Shown: positions 15,911 through 25,106 of the stretch, piece by piece
Layout of the letters: each line of letters begins with the position of its first letter
How positions within the stretch are numbered: position 1 is the first letter of the stretch
The notes under the pieces: model-generated
What the model saw: the letters and a program-made list of their open reading frames with translations, nothing else
Told to the model about the DNA's origin: nothing
The model's database searches: none
Position numbers and translations under genes: made by a program
Source: a virus
DNA length: 52,337 nucleotides
Reading direction: 5' to 3' (one strand)
IMG/VR virus record: IMGVR_UViG_3300035199_000755
Span: 1-52,337 of that record

Positions 15911-16978
15911 CTAATAGGTTTCAAATTCCCAGACCGACACTAGATCAACATCGTTTGGGTTGTTAGTTGGATTAAGACTTAAGCCCACGATATTACCCTC
16001 AGAAAAAGACGCGTCGTGATCAAATTCAAATTCGTATGATGTATTCGCAGACGCCATATCCACGGTCACTGTTGCGGTTGCGCTCGTATCAAGGTTTGCA
16101 TTTCCATCCGTGTTTTTATGTAGGGCAATTGCAGTAGAGCCGGCTGCGTTGGTTGATCTAGCAATGACTTTAATTAGCACTCCGTCATACGGCACAACAA
16201 ATTTATTGTTTACGCCGGGCGATGCATTTTGTCCGGTCTGATTAAACCTTATATACGCTTGGCCTGTACCTGCAGAATCATATTTGTGGGTATGGATGTG
16301 TTTTTGTTTTGCCCAAAGACTACCAGATATAACAACGTCGCCGCCGAATACCGAGGTTCCCCTTGTAACACTGTTCCTTGAGTCTATTGTTCCTGAAACG
16401 AAGAATGCGGTGTCACCTCCCGGCTCAACATTTTCCGTACCTGCTTTACTGCTGAGGATTATTAAATCGGCATTCGCTTCTAGTAGAGTGGTTTCAGCTT
16501 CAGAATCATACCCACCATATAACACACCAGACACGACCAAGTCTCCACCAAAAACAGAGGTGCCTTTTGTTCCCGAGTCCTTTGATTCTATTGCTCCTGA
16601 AACGAAGAATAGGGTGTCACTTGCCGGTTCAGCATTATGGGAACCTTCCTGACTACTGACAACAATCTGGTCGGCATTAAACTCTAGAAATGTTCCGTTG
16701 GCTTCATTGTCAAATCCACCATATAATACGCCAGATATGACTAAATCACCACCAAAGACGGAAGTACCTGTATAATCCTTACCCTCGTCTTGGCCTTCGC
16801 CCGTGGTGCTGCCTGATACGTAGAATACACTGTCGATACCAACATCGGTGGGAATTCTAGGAAAATCCCCTGAGTCTGATACGTTCGCAATAATTATGCT
16901 TCCAGTAAGACCTATTTCAGAACCGTGTTCACCGTCCTGATCTATTGATCCTGATATTTGACTTGAAACTAAACCCAA
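15911..16978 (-). CDS. Tail-fibre-like repeat protein, TTG start
   Basis: 355 residues. An in-frame TGA lies two codons before TTG at 16976-16978, and AGGGGA precedes it, so TTG is the start. The paralogue at 17037-18710 has ATG-Ala-Gly-Leu-Val at the same place, which supports this. The N-terminus (GLVSSQISGS, IGLTGSIII) is shared with that paralogue. Three copies of the fibre module occur at residues 51-86, 123-154 and 191-222. The C-terminal 130 residues are a different beta-rich domain starting near HIHTHKYDS. It is likely a virion fibre or spike subunit. Confidence 0.75.
   Translation of the reverse strand: MGLVSSQISGSIDQDGEHGSEIGLTGSIIIANVSDSGDFPRIPTDVGIDSVFYVSGSTTGEGQDEGKDYTGTSVFGGDLVISGVLYGGFDNEANGTFLEFNADQIVVSSQEGSHNAEPASDTLFFVSGAIESKDSGTKGTSVFGGDLVVSGVLYGGYDSEAETTLLEANADLIILSSKAGTENVEPGGDTAFFVSGTIDSRNSVTRGTSVFGGDVVISGSLWAKQKHIHTHKYDSAGTGQAYIRFNQTGQNASPGVNNKFVVPYDGVLIKVIARSTNAAGSTAIALHKNTDGNANLDTSATATVTVDMASANTSYEFEFDHDASFSEGNIVGLSLNPTNNPNDVDLVSVWEFETY
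16313..16828 (-). repeat. Three fibre modules in the 355-residue fibre protein
   Basis: Three copies of the module FFVSG...SVFGGDxVxSGxLY are spaced about 70 residues apart. The stretches between them are also repeated (YGG-D-E-LE-NADxI-SS). The DNA copies are similar but not identical. They belong to the same family as the 14 modules in the next two genes. Confidence 0.8.
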
Positions 16979-17002
16979 AGTTCATTTCCCCTATTAATAA
17001 GA

Positions 17003-17028
17003 TGTGGGGAGGGAGACCCCTCCCCGCA
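17003..17028 (-). terminator. GC-rich hairpin after the 557-residue fibre gene
   Basis: An 8-bp perfect stem GGGGAGGG/CCCTCCCC (17006-17013 with 17018-17025) has a 4-base loop and extends by three more pairs, one of them G-U. It starts nine bases below the stop codon of the 17037-18710 gene. On the minus strand it is followed by ATCTTATTAATA, not a pure U run, so it may be a weak terminator, a 3' mRNA stabiliser or an attenuator between fibre genes. Confidence 0.5.
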
Positions 17029-17036
17029 CCAAATAA

Positions 17037-18710
17037 TTATAGCTCTCCGTTAGCACCTGGACCGTAGGTACCACCTGGCAGCTCTTCCATGAGCAACTTA
17101 TATCGTTTACCTGTATCATTATTTCTAAGTGATAGGAAGGTTGGTTCCTCAATCATAGTCCAGTTACCTCGATCATTCTGTAAGTGAAGGTCGCCCGTAT
17201 ATACGTTTTCCCATCGCTTAGATGCAGATCCTAAATCCTGACTGTTATCTGCAGCTGGAAGTAGTCCGCCACCGGTAACTGTAACATTTTTACTGGAATT
17301 ACACTGTAATGTGATACCACCGGCATCAGATAGAAGCTTAATCGACGCGTCGCCATTTCCTTGATCTGCATGGAGAACGATTGTCTCGCTTGTACCACCG
17401 TCTGCAGTTAAAAGAATCGCATTTGCTCCATCAAGTCCTGACTTGATGTTAATACCACCATCATCAGAAAGCAGTTGAATCGATGCTGCTCCTTCCGTTG
17501 CAGCTGTACCTTGATTGGCATGGATAACGATGTTTTCGCTCGTACCACCATTCGCCTCAATGCGAATTGCATTAACTGCATCTAACTTAGACAGTAGACC
17601 AATACCACCGGCATCAGACTCCAGCTGAACTGAGGCATCGGATTCCGTTGCAGCGGAAGCACCAGTACCTTGATCGGAGTGGATGTTAATTGTCTCACTC
17701 GTCCCAGCATCTGCATGGATATAAATGCACGAATCAACATCCTCACCTGCAGTAATAATAATTGAACCGGCTGCATTTGTGATGTCAATATCTTCACCAG
17801 CAGCACCAGCTGCCTTGAACTCCATACCACCTGCCGAAGCCAATAACTGTACCGCATGCTTGTGATTCAACGATGAAGTTAAAGCTAGATGACCAGTTGT
17901 CGTCGTGTTATATCCGGTCGTACCGCAATCAATGTCTATACCACCAGCAGAATTGGCACATACTAGTTTAATTGCATCTTCTGCAGTACCGTCTGAAGAT
18001 ATTTGAAGATCACCATCGGACGGAGAGTTAATGAATATTCCTGAATCTCTGATCTGCAACTTTGTTGTTGCTGATGCACCGAGCAAGAAGTTTGTATCAT
18101 CCCAGGTGAGCTTTGCCAGTCCACCCATCGATCCTCCGTTGTTGTACTGCAACTGCGTATCACTTCCAGCCGGTCCGCCGCCAGCGATGGAATCACCATC
18201 ACCATCGTACAGTGTACCAGAAATAACAACATTACCGCCAAAGACTGCTACTGCACCGTTTTCATTGTTTTTATTCGACGCAGAACCAGAGACGTACCAG
18301 TGAATATCCTCACCAGTAATTGCATGGTTTTGCTCATCACCGTCAAAGAAACCCACGGTGTCCTCTGAGGCATCTATTTTGAGTATACCGCCCTTGTTAA
18401 CTGAGTTAACAATAACGCTCTTATTATCCTGTGAGTCTGCTTCCTGTGCAGTAACTTGATCACCGATGCGTAGAGCACCTGAAATCATTACATCACCGCC
18501 AAAAACGGCTGAGCCCCATCCATCATCTTCATTTAGTGTGCCCTGTGTACCTGAGACATAGAACACTGTATCAGTACCCACGACTGACGTAAAGTCAATG
18601 TCCTGAGTACTATTCTTTATTATTAAACTTCCGGTTAAACCTATCGTTGAGTGACCATCGCCTATCACGTCAGTCGATCCCGATATGTTACCGACAACTA
18701 AACCTGCCAT
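17037..18710 (-). CDS. Tail-fibre-like repeat protein
   Basis: 557 residues, strong ribosome binding site (AGGAGG). The N-terminus resembles the 355-residue neighbour (GLVVGNISGS, IGLTGSLII). Fibre modules occur at 48-80 and 137-168. Residues 325-468 hold three tandem copies of a different repeat containing GTSExIxIHxDQG. Residues 482-540 form a C-terminal module (LGSASKRWENVYTGDLHL, then NDRGNWTMIEE) shared with the 1840-residue protein. The sequence is Gly/Ser/Thr/Asp-rich with regular short strands, which suggests a trimeric beta-helical fibre. Receptor binding is inferred. Confidence 0.78.
   Translation of the reverse strand: MAGLVVGNISGSTDVIGDGHSTIGLTGSLIIKNSTQDIDFTSVVGTDTVFYVSGTQGTLNEDDGWGSAVFGGDVMISGALRIGDQVTAQEADSQDNKSVIVNSVNKGGILKIDASEDTVGFFDGDEQNHAITGEDIHWYVSGSASNKNNENGAVAVFGGNVVISGTLYDGDGDSIAGGGPAGSDTQLQYNNGGSMGGLAKLTWDDTNFLLGASATTKLQIRDSGIFINSPSDGDLQISSDGTAEDAIKLVCANSAGGIDIDCGTTGYNTTTTGHLALTSSLNHKHAVQLLASAGGMEFKAAGAAGEDIDITNAAGSIIITAGEDVDSCIYIHADAGTSETINIHSDQGTGASAATESDASVQLESDAGGIGLLSKLDAVNAIRIEANGGTSENIVIHANQGTAATEGAASIQLLSDDGGINIKSGLDGANAILLTADGGTSETIVLHADQGNGDASIKLLSDAGGITLQCNSSKNVTVTGGGLLPAADNSQDLGSASKRWENVYTGDLHLQNDRGNWTMIEEPTFLSLRNNDTGKRYKLLMEELPGGTYGPGANGEL
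17307..17738 (-). repeat. Tandem GTSExIxIHxDQG repeats in the 557-residue fibre
   Basis: Three consecutive repeats of about 45-53 residues (325-374, 378-424, 428-468). Each contains GTSE, IHxDQG and LxSDxGGI. A single related element (IELQSDDGGITIEADG) occurs in the 1840-residue fibre near residue 795, so the element is also used outside the tandem array. Confidence 0.75.
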
Positions 18711-18746
18711 TTTAAAATCCTCCTATTATAAACGAGAATACGATGA

Positions 18747-21700
18747 TCACTCGTCAATGGGACGAAGCAGCATCTCGTATTTTCTCCCTGTGATATTATT
18801 TATCACGCACAGGTAATCTCTTTCCTCAACAATTGTCCAATTTCCTCGTTCATTTCGAAGATGTAGGTCTCCTGTGTATATATTGGCAAATCTTTTATCA
18901 ATAGATCCTAAATTATATGTTACGTCTGCGGCCGGTAGGATATGATTTTCTACGTAGGTCGAGCCGCTAATAAATAAATCACCACCAAAAACAGCAGTTC
19001 CGCGTGTGGATGTATCTTTAGATCCGATAGTACCCGAAACGTAAAAGTTTACATCAGATTTACTAGCTTCATCCGCTGATGCTGCGGCACCACCCGAAAG
19101 AATTAGAACCTGGTCTGTACCACCGTTAGCAAAGATGGCGTGGGTTTTCCCGTTGGTCTCGACCCTAAAGTCTACATCGGCACTGGCCTCGTTAAAGACA
19201 ACTTCATCTCCGGCTTCGGCCTCAATAGTAATTTTACCGGCTGCGTCCAGATTGATGTCACCGTCTGCGGTCACCGTGAAATTCGCCGCGCTAGCGCCCT
19301 GGTCGCTGGTGGTCAGGGTGGTCGTACCGGACTCTCCAACTGAGATCTTGAAATGATCGAGTAGATTATCGGGCGAGCGAGCTATAAAATGAGTCGAGTC
19401 GTTGGGTGATGTAACATCAATCCCGATGTTGGTGTCCGCACCGGTCAGGTTGATGGCTAACCCCTTCAACGCTTGAACACCCGATGTCCCACCGGTCATT
19501 CGAATATCAGCACCGGTAGCATTGACTGTACCTACATGGGTAGGAGCATCTTGGTTGTAATGGACAGCGATCGCATCATGATAGGCTGTCTGACCGGATG
19601 CAACTATGCCAGTCACATCGTAATCAACCGTCAATCCGGTCGCGTCGGTACCACCTGAGGCCAAGCTGCCCACGTCTGTGGTTCCTGTGTAATTCTTATC
19701 TATCTTTATGGCCGGGTGAGCGCCATCGTCGCTCCGATCTGCAGTGAGTGTTCCTGATACGACTGTGTCACCACCGAAAACAGTTGTTCCTTTCACTGCA
19801 GAATCTTTAGATCCAACAGTACCTGATACAAAGAAGTTAATATCTGTTGATTGTTTGGGTTGCATTGAACTAGCAGCAACGGCTGAACCAGATAGTAATA
19901 TTACTTGTCTATTACTAGATCCCCAATAAGAACCCAGTCTTAGAATTTCCTCTGTTGATGATCCGTTGTGCGTCTTAAACACTAGGTCATTTGAAGAGCT
20001 TAAGTGCATCATCGCTCCGATTGCACCTGCAGACCCTGCAAACTCTATCGATGAATTATTTGCGTTGTTACTTCTCTGTATTCTTACTGTTGGAGAAGAA
20101 TCTTTAACGTGAACTGTCGTGGCAGGGGAAGCACCGGTCGAGCCTATTCCAAGCCGATCATTTCCGGCATCGACAAAAAGCATATGTGTGTTATTGACTG
20201 ATTCAACTCTGAAATCTACATCTGCGGCTTGTTCATTGAACGTTGCGGCACCATCAGAGCCCAGAACTATATCAGCATTTGCAACTGCTGTGGCACCTAT
20301 GATTACTGTTTCAACGCCAGAACTATCAGACGGATACAAGAACGAGCCGCCGTCAGTCCACTCGCTAGATCCACCGCCACCAGAGGATGTAATAGTAACC
20401 TGACCGTTTGAAGCAGATGTGATTGTAACGTTAGAACCCGCGACAAGATACGGGAGACCACCCGATGTATGATGAATCGATCCCGAAATTGTTCCGCCCT
20501 GCTCGTAAAGCCCCTCGCCGACGATAAGAGAGCCACTAACAACCACATCGCCCATAAACACGGACGACGCTTCACCTTGTCCGTCAGACTCTCCAGTACC
20601 CTGGTGTCCTATCGCACCACTAACAACAAATTTGATTCCGCTGGCAACGTTTTCTGGAGATCCAAAATCGACCTGCCAGTGACTGCTTCCATCATCCTCT
20701 GATGGACCCACAACCAAGGCTCCTGACACGACGGTATCTCCACCTAAGAGAATGGCTCCGTTACCGCCAAGGCCTACGCCGTCGCCTTGGAGACCCACAC
20801 CATTAACACCTGATATGAACGTATGTACGTTCGTTCCTACTTTGTCTCCCAACGGTGAACCAAGATAAACAGTTCCGCTAACCACTACGTCTCCACCAAA
20901 AAGCGCTGCTCCCCGAGTGCCTTGGCCTTGGCCGCCAATCGTACCGGAAACGTAGAGCGCAATATCAGCCCCTGTTGCTTCATTCGTTGATGACGCAGCA
21001 CCGCCTGAGAGTATCAAGACTTGATCTTGGTCACCATCGACAAAGATGGCAGCCTTATTATTAGAATTAACAGTAAAGTCCCAACCTTGACTGGAGTAGT
21101 CGAATATTACGTTACCCTTAGTCCTAATTTCTCCCTGGGGTGTGTATAGAGAGAGAGCATTGGCACTTTGGTCCCATAAGACATAATTGTTCGTCGTTTC
21201 TCCGTAGACCTGGAAATCTACACCGGCTTTGTCCTCGCCTAATGTTAACTTGCCTCGTTCATTGGCATCAGCGTCCCAATGAAAAACAGCTCCTTCACCA
21301 CCGGCGTCAGTTTGCGTGTTGTAAAGTTTAACATCCTGCCCGGAGCCTGAAACCCCTACTTCAAGACCACCGCTAAGAACCAAATCACCGCCGAAAACAG
21401 CTGTTCCTCTTGTACTTGAATCTTTAGAACCTATAGTTCCTGACACGTACAGGTTTACATCAGAGCCGTTGTAATCAGATACCCTCTCGGTACCGATCAT
21501 CGATAGGTAAGTTGTTCCAGTAACGACTAGGTCACCCTCAATTACCGCTGTGTTCTTACTCGAACCCGCAAGCTTCGATCCCGCGGTTCCCGATACGTGA
21601 AAGAAAACATCATTCGATGCAATACCCACGTTTGGGCCTGCGTTCGAAGAACTTTTGCCTACCCTGTCACCAAGATAAACAAACGATGCGGTAACTATTG

Positions 21701-24269
21701 TTCCCATATTCTGGTCAGCTTCGATGGTTATACCACCGCCGAGTTCCCCTGCCTTAACGGCTTCAAGGTAGATCGACTTCGGATTTCCACCAGAACCACC
21801 ACCGGTGGTGCTATATCCGTCTGATGATATTGTTACCTGACCATCAGCCTCAATCGTTATACCACCGTCATCAGACTGGAGCTCTATTGAATTACTGACC
21901 TCTGAGTCCTGAACACGGACAAAGAACGTTGGGTTCGTCGAAACAGTGCCCTGAATATCGTAATCCACACCTCGGACACCTACATTGAAATCAACACCTT
22001 CAGCATTCTGCGTTAGCATACCATTTGGGGTGTGGAGCTGAATTCCCGTGTCTGCTGCGGAACCTGCTACCTTATCGGCCTGAATTAAGACCATTGGATT
22101 ATTGGTACCATCGTCGCCGGCCGACACTATCTTTATTCTTCCGACGCTGTCTGCTGAAATTGTGCCGACGCTACTTGAAGCATAAAAAGCGCCGCTGGTA
22201 ACCATGTCACCACCGAAAACAGCCACACCTTTGGTGCTGGTGTCTTTTGACCCTATCGTTCCTGAAACGAAGAAAGCTAGATCAGAATAATTACCTTCTG
22301 TGGGGGAGCCTGGATTACCGCCTGACATGATCAAAACTTGATCATACTTGTGGGCGGCGGTGCCGCTACCTCCTAAAAGAATAACATCTGTACTGCTTTC
22401 CTGAATTGTTAAGCCGCTTTTACCACCGGCTTGTAGTTGAATTTTATCGTCTTCGAAATAAAGAAATGTGTCACCATCGCCTAGGTGAGCTAACCATCTT
22501 TCTGTTTCCAAGCCATCAGATTCGCTAATATTGACTAATTCGTTATTATTGGAGAAAAACTGAAAATGGCCGTTGGCAGCATCGTCGCCAATTTTCACGT
22601 AGGTATCTGAATCTCCGTCCTTGTTGCTTCTTATTTCGTTGGTATAAAGTGTTCCTGATACGACTGTGTCGCCACCGAAAACAGACACACCTTTGGTGCT
22701 GGAGTCTTTTGAACCAATTGTTCCTGAAACAAAGAAAGCCAGGTCAGGATAATCTGATTCATCGATGGAAGAGGCTGCACCACCGGAAAGAACAAGAACC
22801 TGATCTGTACCTGCATTGACAAATATCGCATGGGACCTGTTATCTGTCTCTACCCTAAAGTCGACGTTGGCGTGGCCAGGATCATTAAAAACAGCACCAG
22901 TACCATCTATTCTTAATATTTCACCCCAACCCTGGTTGACAATAAAATCTACGTCTGCGTCTCCAGCGTTAAACTCTATAAGGTCCTGAGAACCGTCTTC
23001 TGTTATTTTTATAAAGTCAACGCCGCCGGCTTGAATATTAATATCGTCATCTTGAAAACGAATGTATGTGTCTGTATCACCGATGTGCTTGATATATTCT
23101 GCGGTAAGAAGGTCACCTGAAACCGTTAGATCATCAGTAACCGCTATATCTTCTGGGTATAACGTACCGGAAACTACAACATCACCACCGAATAGCGCAA
23201 CACCCTTGGTACTGGAATCCTTTGATCCTATTGTTCCTGAAACGAAGAATGCTAGGTCTGAAAATCCACTTTCTTTAGGGGATGCTGCGGCACCACCAGA
23301 CAGGATCAGGACTTGATCATACTTGTGGGCTGCGGCAGTCCAGCCGCCCAGGTGGACTATGCTATTTGCACCTTCATTAAGTGATAAGCCCATTTGGCCG
23401 CCTGCGAGAATACCGACATTATCATCCCCAAAAGTTATATACGTGTCACCGTCACCTAAGTGAGCCACAAAGTCAGCGACCTCAAGACCGTCGGTCGAGC
23501 TAATATTAACTTTCTCTGAACCGCCAGCGTAAAATTTGATATGGTTCGCAGAAGAACCGATATCAATATAGTTGTCTGAATCTGATATGCTCTTTACAGT
23601 GTCGGTATAAAGTGTTCCCGATACAACAGTGTCACCACCAAAGACGGATACACCTTTGGTGCTGGAGTCTTTTGAACCTATTGTTCCTGAAACAAAGAAT
23701 GCCAGGTCAGGATAATCTGATTCATCGATCGATGTACCGCTGCCGCCTGAAAGGATAAAGATCTGATCATTTGTGCTGTTGGCGAATAATGCATGATCTC
23801 TATTTGCCGTCTTTACCTGGAAATCATCTTCTGTCGAACCAGCGCCTAGTGAATTTACAGTAAGACCTTGTCGAATCTCTGCGCTTTGGGATACGAAGAA
23901 GGTACCAGAAACAGATAACGAGCCAGTGGTCGTTGTATTTACTTCGATTACTTGGCTTTCAGCGTATAGAGTACCACTAACAACGACATCGCCATCGAAT
24001 AAAGACACGCCACGCCTTGACGATTGGCGATCATTAACGCTACCAGATACATAGAAAAACACATCTGAGCCTGCAAGTGCTGGCATTTCATCAGAAAATT
24101 CAGCGCTGGCAGAGCCCATTTTAACATAGCTCGCTGATATTACGAGGTAATCAGTTCCACCCGTACTCGAGCCACTAACTTTACCGACGGCAAGGCGTTC
24201 GGCAGCCAGCCTGGCGTCATCAGTTATTTTTGGATTAAATCCACCGCCGATAACCTTAGTATTACTCAC
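18747..24269 (-). CDS. Giant modular tail-fibre protein
   Basis: 1840 residues, the largest gene in the window. The start is GTG at 24267-24269 with GGGGGAG upstream. It contains 12 copies of the module xFFVSGTIGSKDSSTKGxxxFGGDxVVSGTLY, starting near residues 70, 190, 340, 511, 665, 888, 938, 1103, 1149, 1213, 1478 and 1740. Between them lie varied spacers such as DTYIRFQDDDINIQAGG and VDFRVET. Residues about 1530-1690 form a distinct Gly/Thr/Asp-rich insert. Residues 1777-1836 are the same C-terminal module as in the 557-residue fibre. It is likely a long virion fibre or adhesin. Head-proximal and tip ends cannot be assigned by eye. Confidence 0.78.
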   Translation of the reverse strand: MSNTKVIGGGFNPKITDDARLAAERLAVGKVSGSSTGGTDYLVISASYVKMGSASAEFSDEMPALAGSDVFFYVSGSVNDRQSSRRGVSLFDGDVVVSGTLYAESQVIEVNTTTTGSLSVSGTFFVSQSAEIRQGLTVNSLGAGSTEDDFQVKTANRDHALFANSTNDQIFILSGGSGTSIDESDYPDLAFFVSGTIGSKDSSTKGVSVFGGDTVVSGTLYTDTVKSISDSDNYIDIGSSANHIKFYAGGSEKVNISSTDGLEVADFVAHLGDGDTYITFGDDNVGILAGGQMGLSLNEGANSIVHLGGWTAAAHKYDQVLILSGGAAASPKESGFSDLAFFVSGTIGSKDSSTKGVALFGGDVVVSGTLYPEDIAVTDDLTVSGDLLTAEYIKHIGDTDTYIRFQDDDINIQAGGVDFIKITEDGSQDLIEFNAGDADVDFIVNQGWGEILRIDGTGAVFNDPGHANVDFRVETDNRSHAIFVNAGTDQVLVLSGGAASSIDESDYPDLAFFVSGTIGSKDSSTKGVSVFGGDTVVSGTLYTNEIRSNKDGDSDTYVKIGDDAANGHFQFFSNNNELVNISESDGLETERWLAHLGDGDTFLYFEDDKIQLQAGGKSGLTIQESSTDVILLGGSGTAAHKYDQVLIMSGGNPGSPTEGNYSDLAFFVSGTIGSKDTSTKGVAVFGGDMVTSGAFYASSSVGTISADSVGRIKIVSAGDDGTNNPMVLIQADKVAGSAADTGIQLHTPNGMLTQNAEGVDFNVGVRGVDYDIQGTVSTNPTFFVRVQDSEVSNSIELQSDDGGITIEADGQVTISSDGYSTTGGGSGGNPKSIYLEAVKAGELGGGITIEADQNMGTIVTASFVYLGDRVGKSSSNAGPNVGIASNDVFFHVSGTAGSKLAGSSKNTAVIEGDLVVTGTTYLSMIGTERVSDYNGSDVNLYVSGTIGSKDSSTRGTAVFGGDLVLSGGLEVGVSGSGQDVKLYNTQTDAGGEGAVFHWDADANERGKLTLGEDKAGVDFQVYGETTNNYVLWDQSANALSLYTPQGEIRTKGNVIFDYSSQGWDFTVNSNNKAAIFVDGDQDQVLILSGGAASSTNEATGADIALYVSGTIGGQGQGTRGAALFGGDVVVSGTVYLGSPLGDKVGTNVHTFISGVNGVGLQGDGVGLGGNGAILLGGDTVVSGALVVGPSEDDGSSHWQVDFGSPENVASGIKFVVSGAIGHQGTGESDGQGEASSVFMGDVVVSGSLIVGEGLYEQGGTISGSIHHTSGGLPYLVAGSNVTITSASNGQVTITSSGGGGSSEWTDGGSFLYPSDSSGVETVIIGATAVANADIVLGSDGAATFNEQAADVDFRVESVNNTHMLFVDAGNDRLGIGSTGASPATTVHVKDSSPTVRIQRSNNANNSSIEFAGSAGAIGAMMHLSSSNDLVFKTHNGSSTEEILRLGSYWGSSNRQVILLSGSAVAASSMQPKQSTDINFFVSGTVGSKDSAVKGTTVFGGDTVVSGTLTADRSDDGAHPAIKIDKNYTGTTDVGSLASGGTDATGLTVDYDVTGIVASGQTAYHDAIAVHYNQDAPTHVGTVNATGADIRMTGGTSGVQALKGLAINLTGADTNIGIDVTSPNDSTHFIARSPDNLLDHFKISVGESGTTTLTTSDQGASAANFTVTADGDINLDAAGKITIEAEAGDEVVFNEASADVDFRVETNGKTHAIFANGGTDQVLILSGGAAASADEASKSDVNFYVSGTIGSKDTSTRGTAVFGGDLFISGSTYVENHILPAADVTYNLGSIDKRFANIYTGDLHLRNERGNWTIVEERDYLCVINNITGRKYEMLLRPIDE
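18954..24062 (-). repeat. Twelve degenerate fibre modules within the 1840-residue gene
   Basis: Blocks of about 95-100 bases recur with high DNA identity. Examples are around 22650-22745, 23610-23705 and 23165-23250, where a run encoding SGTIGSKDSSTKG changes by only a few bases. The copies are in frame, one gene long, and spaced by 35-265 residues. Such repeats allow recombination to add or drop modules. Confidence 0.8.
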
Positions 24270-24285
24270 TCGCAGCTCCCCCTAG

Positions 24286-24591
24286 TTATGATACTGTCCA
24301 CTGATACACATCAACTGATAGATCGCCGTTATTACCTTCATAGCTAACTCTCAAATATGGAAATAACCCCTCAAGAAATATAGAACTCTCAGTTGTATCA
24401 ATCACCGTTGAGCAATCAGCCCAATTACTATTATCAATCGACCATTGCATCTTAACTTCTGCCTGAGCAGACATTGTTATCAGCACTTGGTGATGCTCGT
24501 AATCAGTCGATGTCGCGATTGTCGCGTTTCCGCTAGCCGTTGAACTTGAAACATCTACAACGTTATTTTGCGTGTTCGTACTAAATGCCAT
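24286..24591 (-). CDS. Small beta-rich virion-like protein
   Basis: 101 residues, ribosome binding site GGAG before ATG. Ser/Thr/Asn-rich with alternating strands (VLITMSAQAEVKMQWSIDNS, LRVSYEGNNGDLSVDVYQW). A similar plan (MAF start, EANVYLRWG, a strand ending in NGNTG, then VSYIAL) appears in the next gene upstream, so the two look like distant paralogues. Sitting directly between that gene and the giant fibre, it may be a fibre adaptor, tip or decoration protein. No catalytic motif. Confidence 0.6.
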   Translation of the reverse strand: MAFSTNTQNNVVDVSSSTASGNATIATSTDYEHHQVLITMSAQAEVKMQWSIDNSNWADCSTVIDTTESSIFLEGLFPYLRVSYEGNNGDLSVDVYQWTVS

Positions 24592-24617
24592 ATGCGATCT
24601 CCACTTTACATAAATAT

Positions 24618-25028
24618 TTATTTATTAGGGAACCTACGAGACCTATAAACTCGTACATACCTTCCACTATTCTTACCTAGTTCCAAATCAGACTCGTAAA
24701 CTTTTCTAAATTTAGGACCGCCGATACGATCTTCCTCAAAATCAAGTGCAATATAACTAACCCCGACAATTCCAGTATTGCCATTCCACTCAACATTTAA
24801 TATAGGACTTACACCGGTATAATAAATCGTTCCCGTATTAGTTAAAACATCAGATGCTATACCCATTCTCGTAACGAAATCAGTAACGAGACCCCACCTG
24901 AGATACACGTTTGCTTCTTCGCTAATGGTAACATGAAAAATCCACGAGCTTGCACTTAAAGAGCCGGGAACTGTAAGTTGGCCGCTGGATTCTTGCGATG
25001 ATATGAAATCTGTATTGGTAAATGCCAT
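24618..25028 (-). CDS. Small beta-rich virion-like protein with basic tail
   Basis: 136 residues. The first 95 residues are Ser/Thr/Gly-rich beta structure similar in plan to the 101-residue neighbour. The C-terminal 40 residues are charged (FEEDRIGGPKFRKVYESDLE) and end in a basic stretch (VYRSRRFPNK). It probably belongs to the fibre or baseplate set. Function not recognised. A 78-base gap upstream separates it from the DNA polymerase gene. Confidence 0.58.
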   Translation of the reverse strand: MAFTNTDFISSQESSGQLTVPGSLSASSWIFHVTISEEANVYLRWGLVTDFVTRMGIASDVLTNTGTIYYTGVSPILNVEWNGNTGIVGVSYIALDFEEDRIGGPKFRKVYESDLELGKNSGRYVRVYRSRRFPNK

Positions 25029-25106
25029 GTGATACTCTTCTATTAAATATTACGCATGTATTCCAGCTTAATTAGGAAAGTAAAAGAGTATTGAATTACA
25101 TGGGAA

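Noticed and set aside
18954-24062. Regularly repeated DNA that could be mistaken for a CRISPR-like array
   Set aside because: The repeats are in frame, degenerate, about 95 bases long and encode a fibre module; there are no short identical repeats with unique spacers.
25029-25106. Inverted repeat ATACTCTT/AAGAGTAT around the gap below the DnaE gene
   Set aside because: The arms are 8 bases with nearly 50 bases between them and no U run, so neither terminator nor operator is supported.
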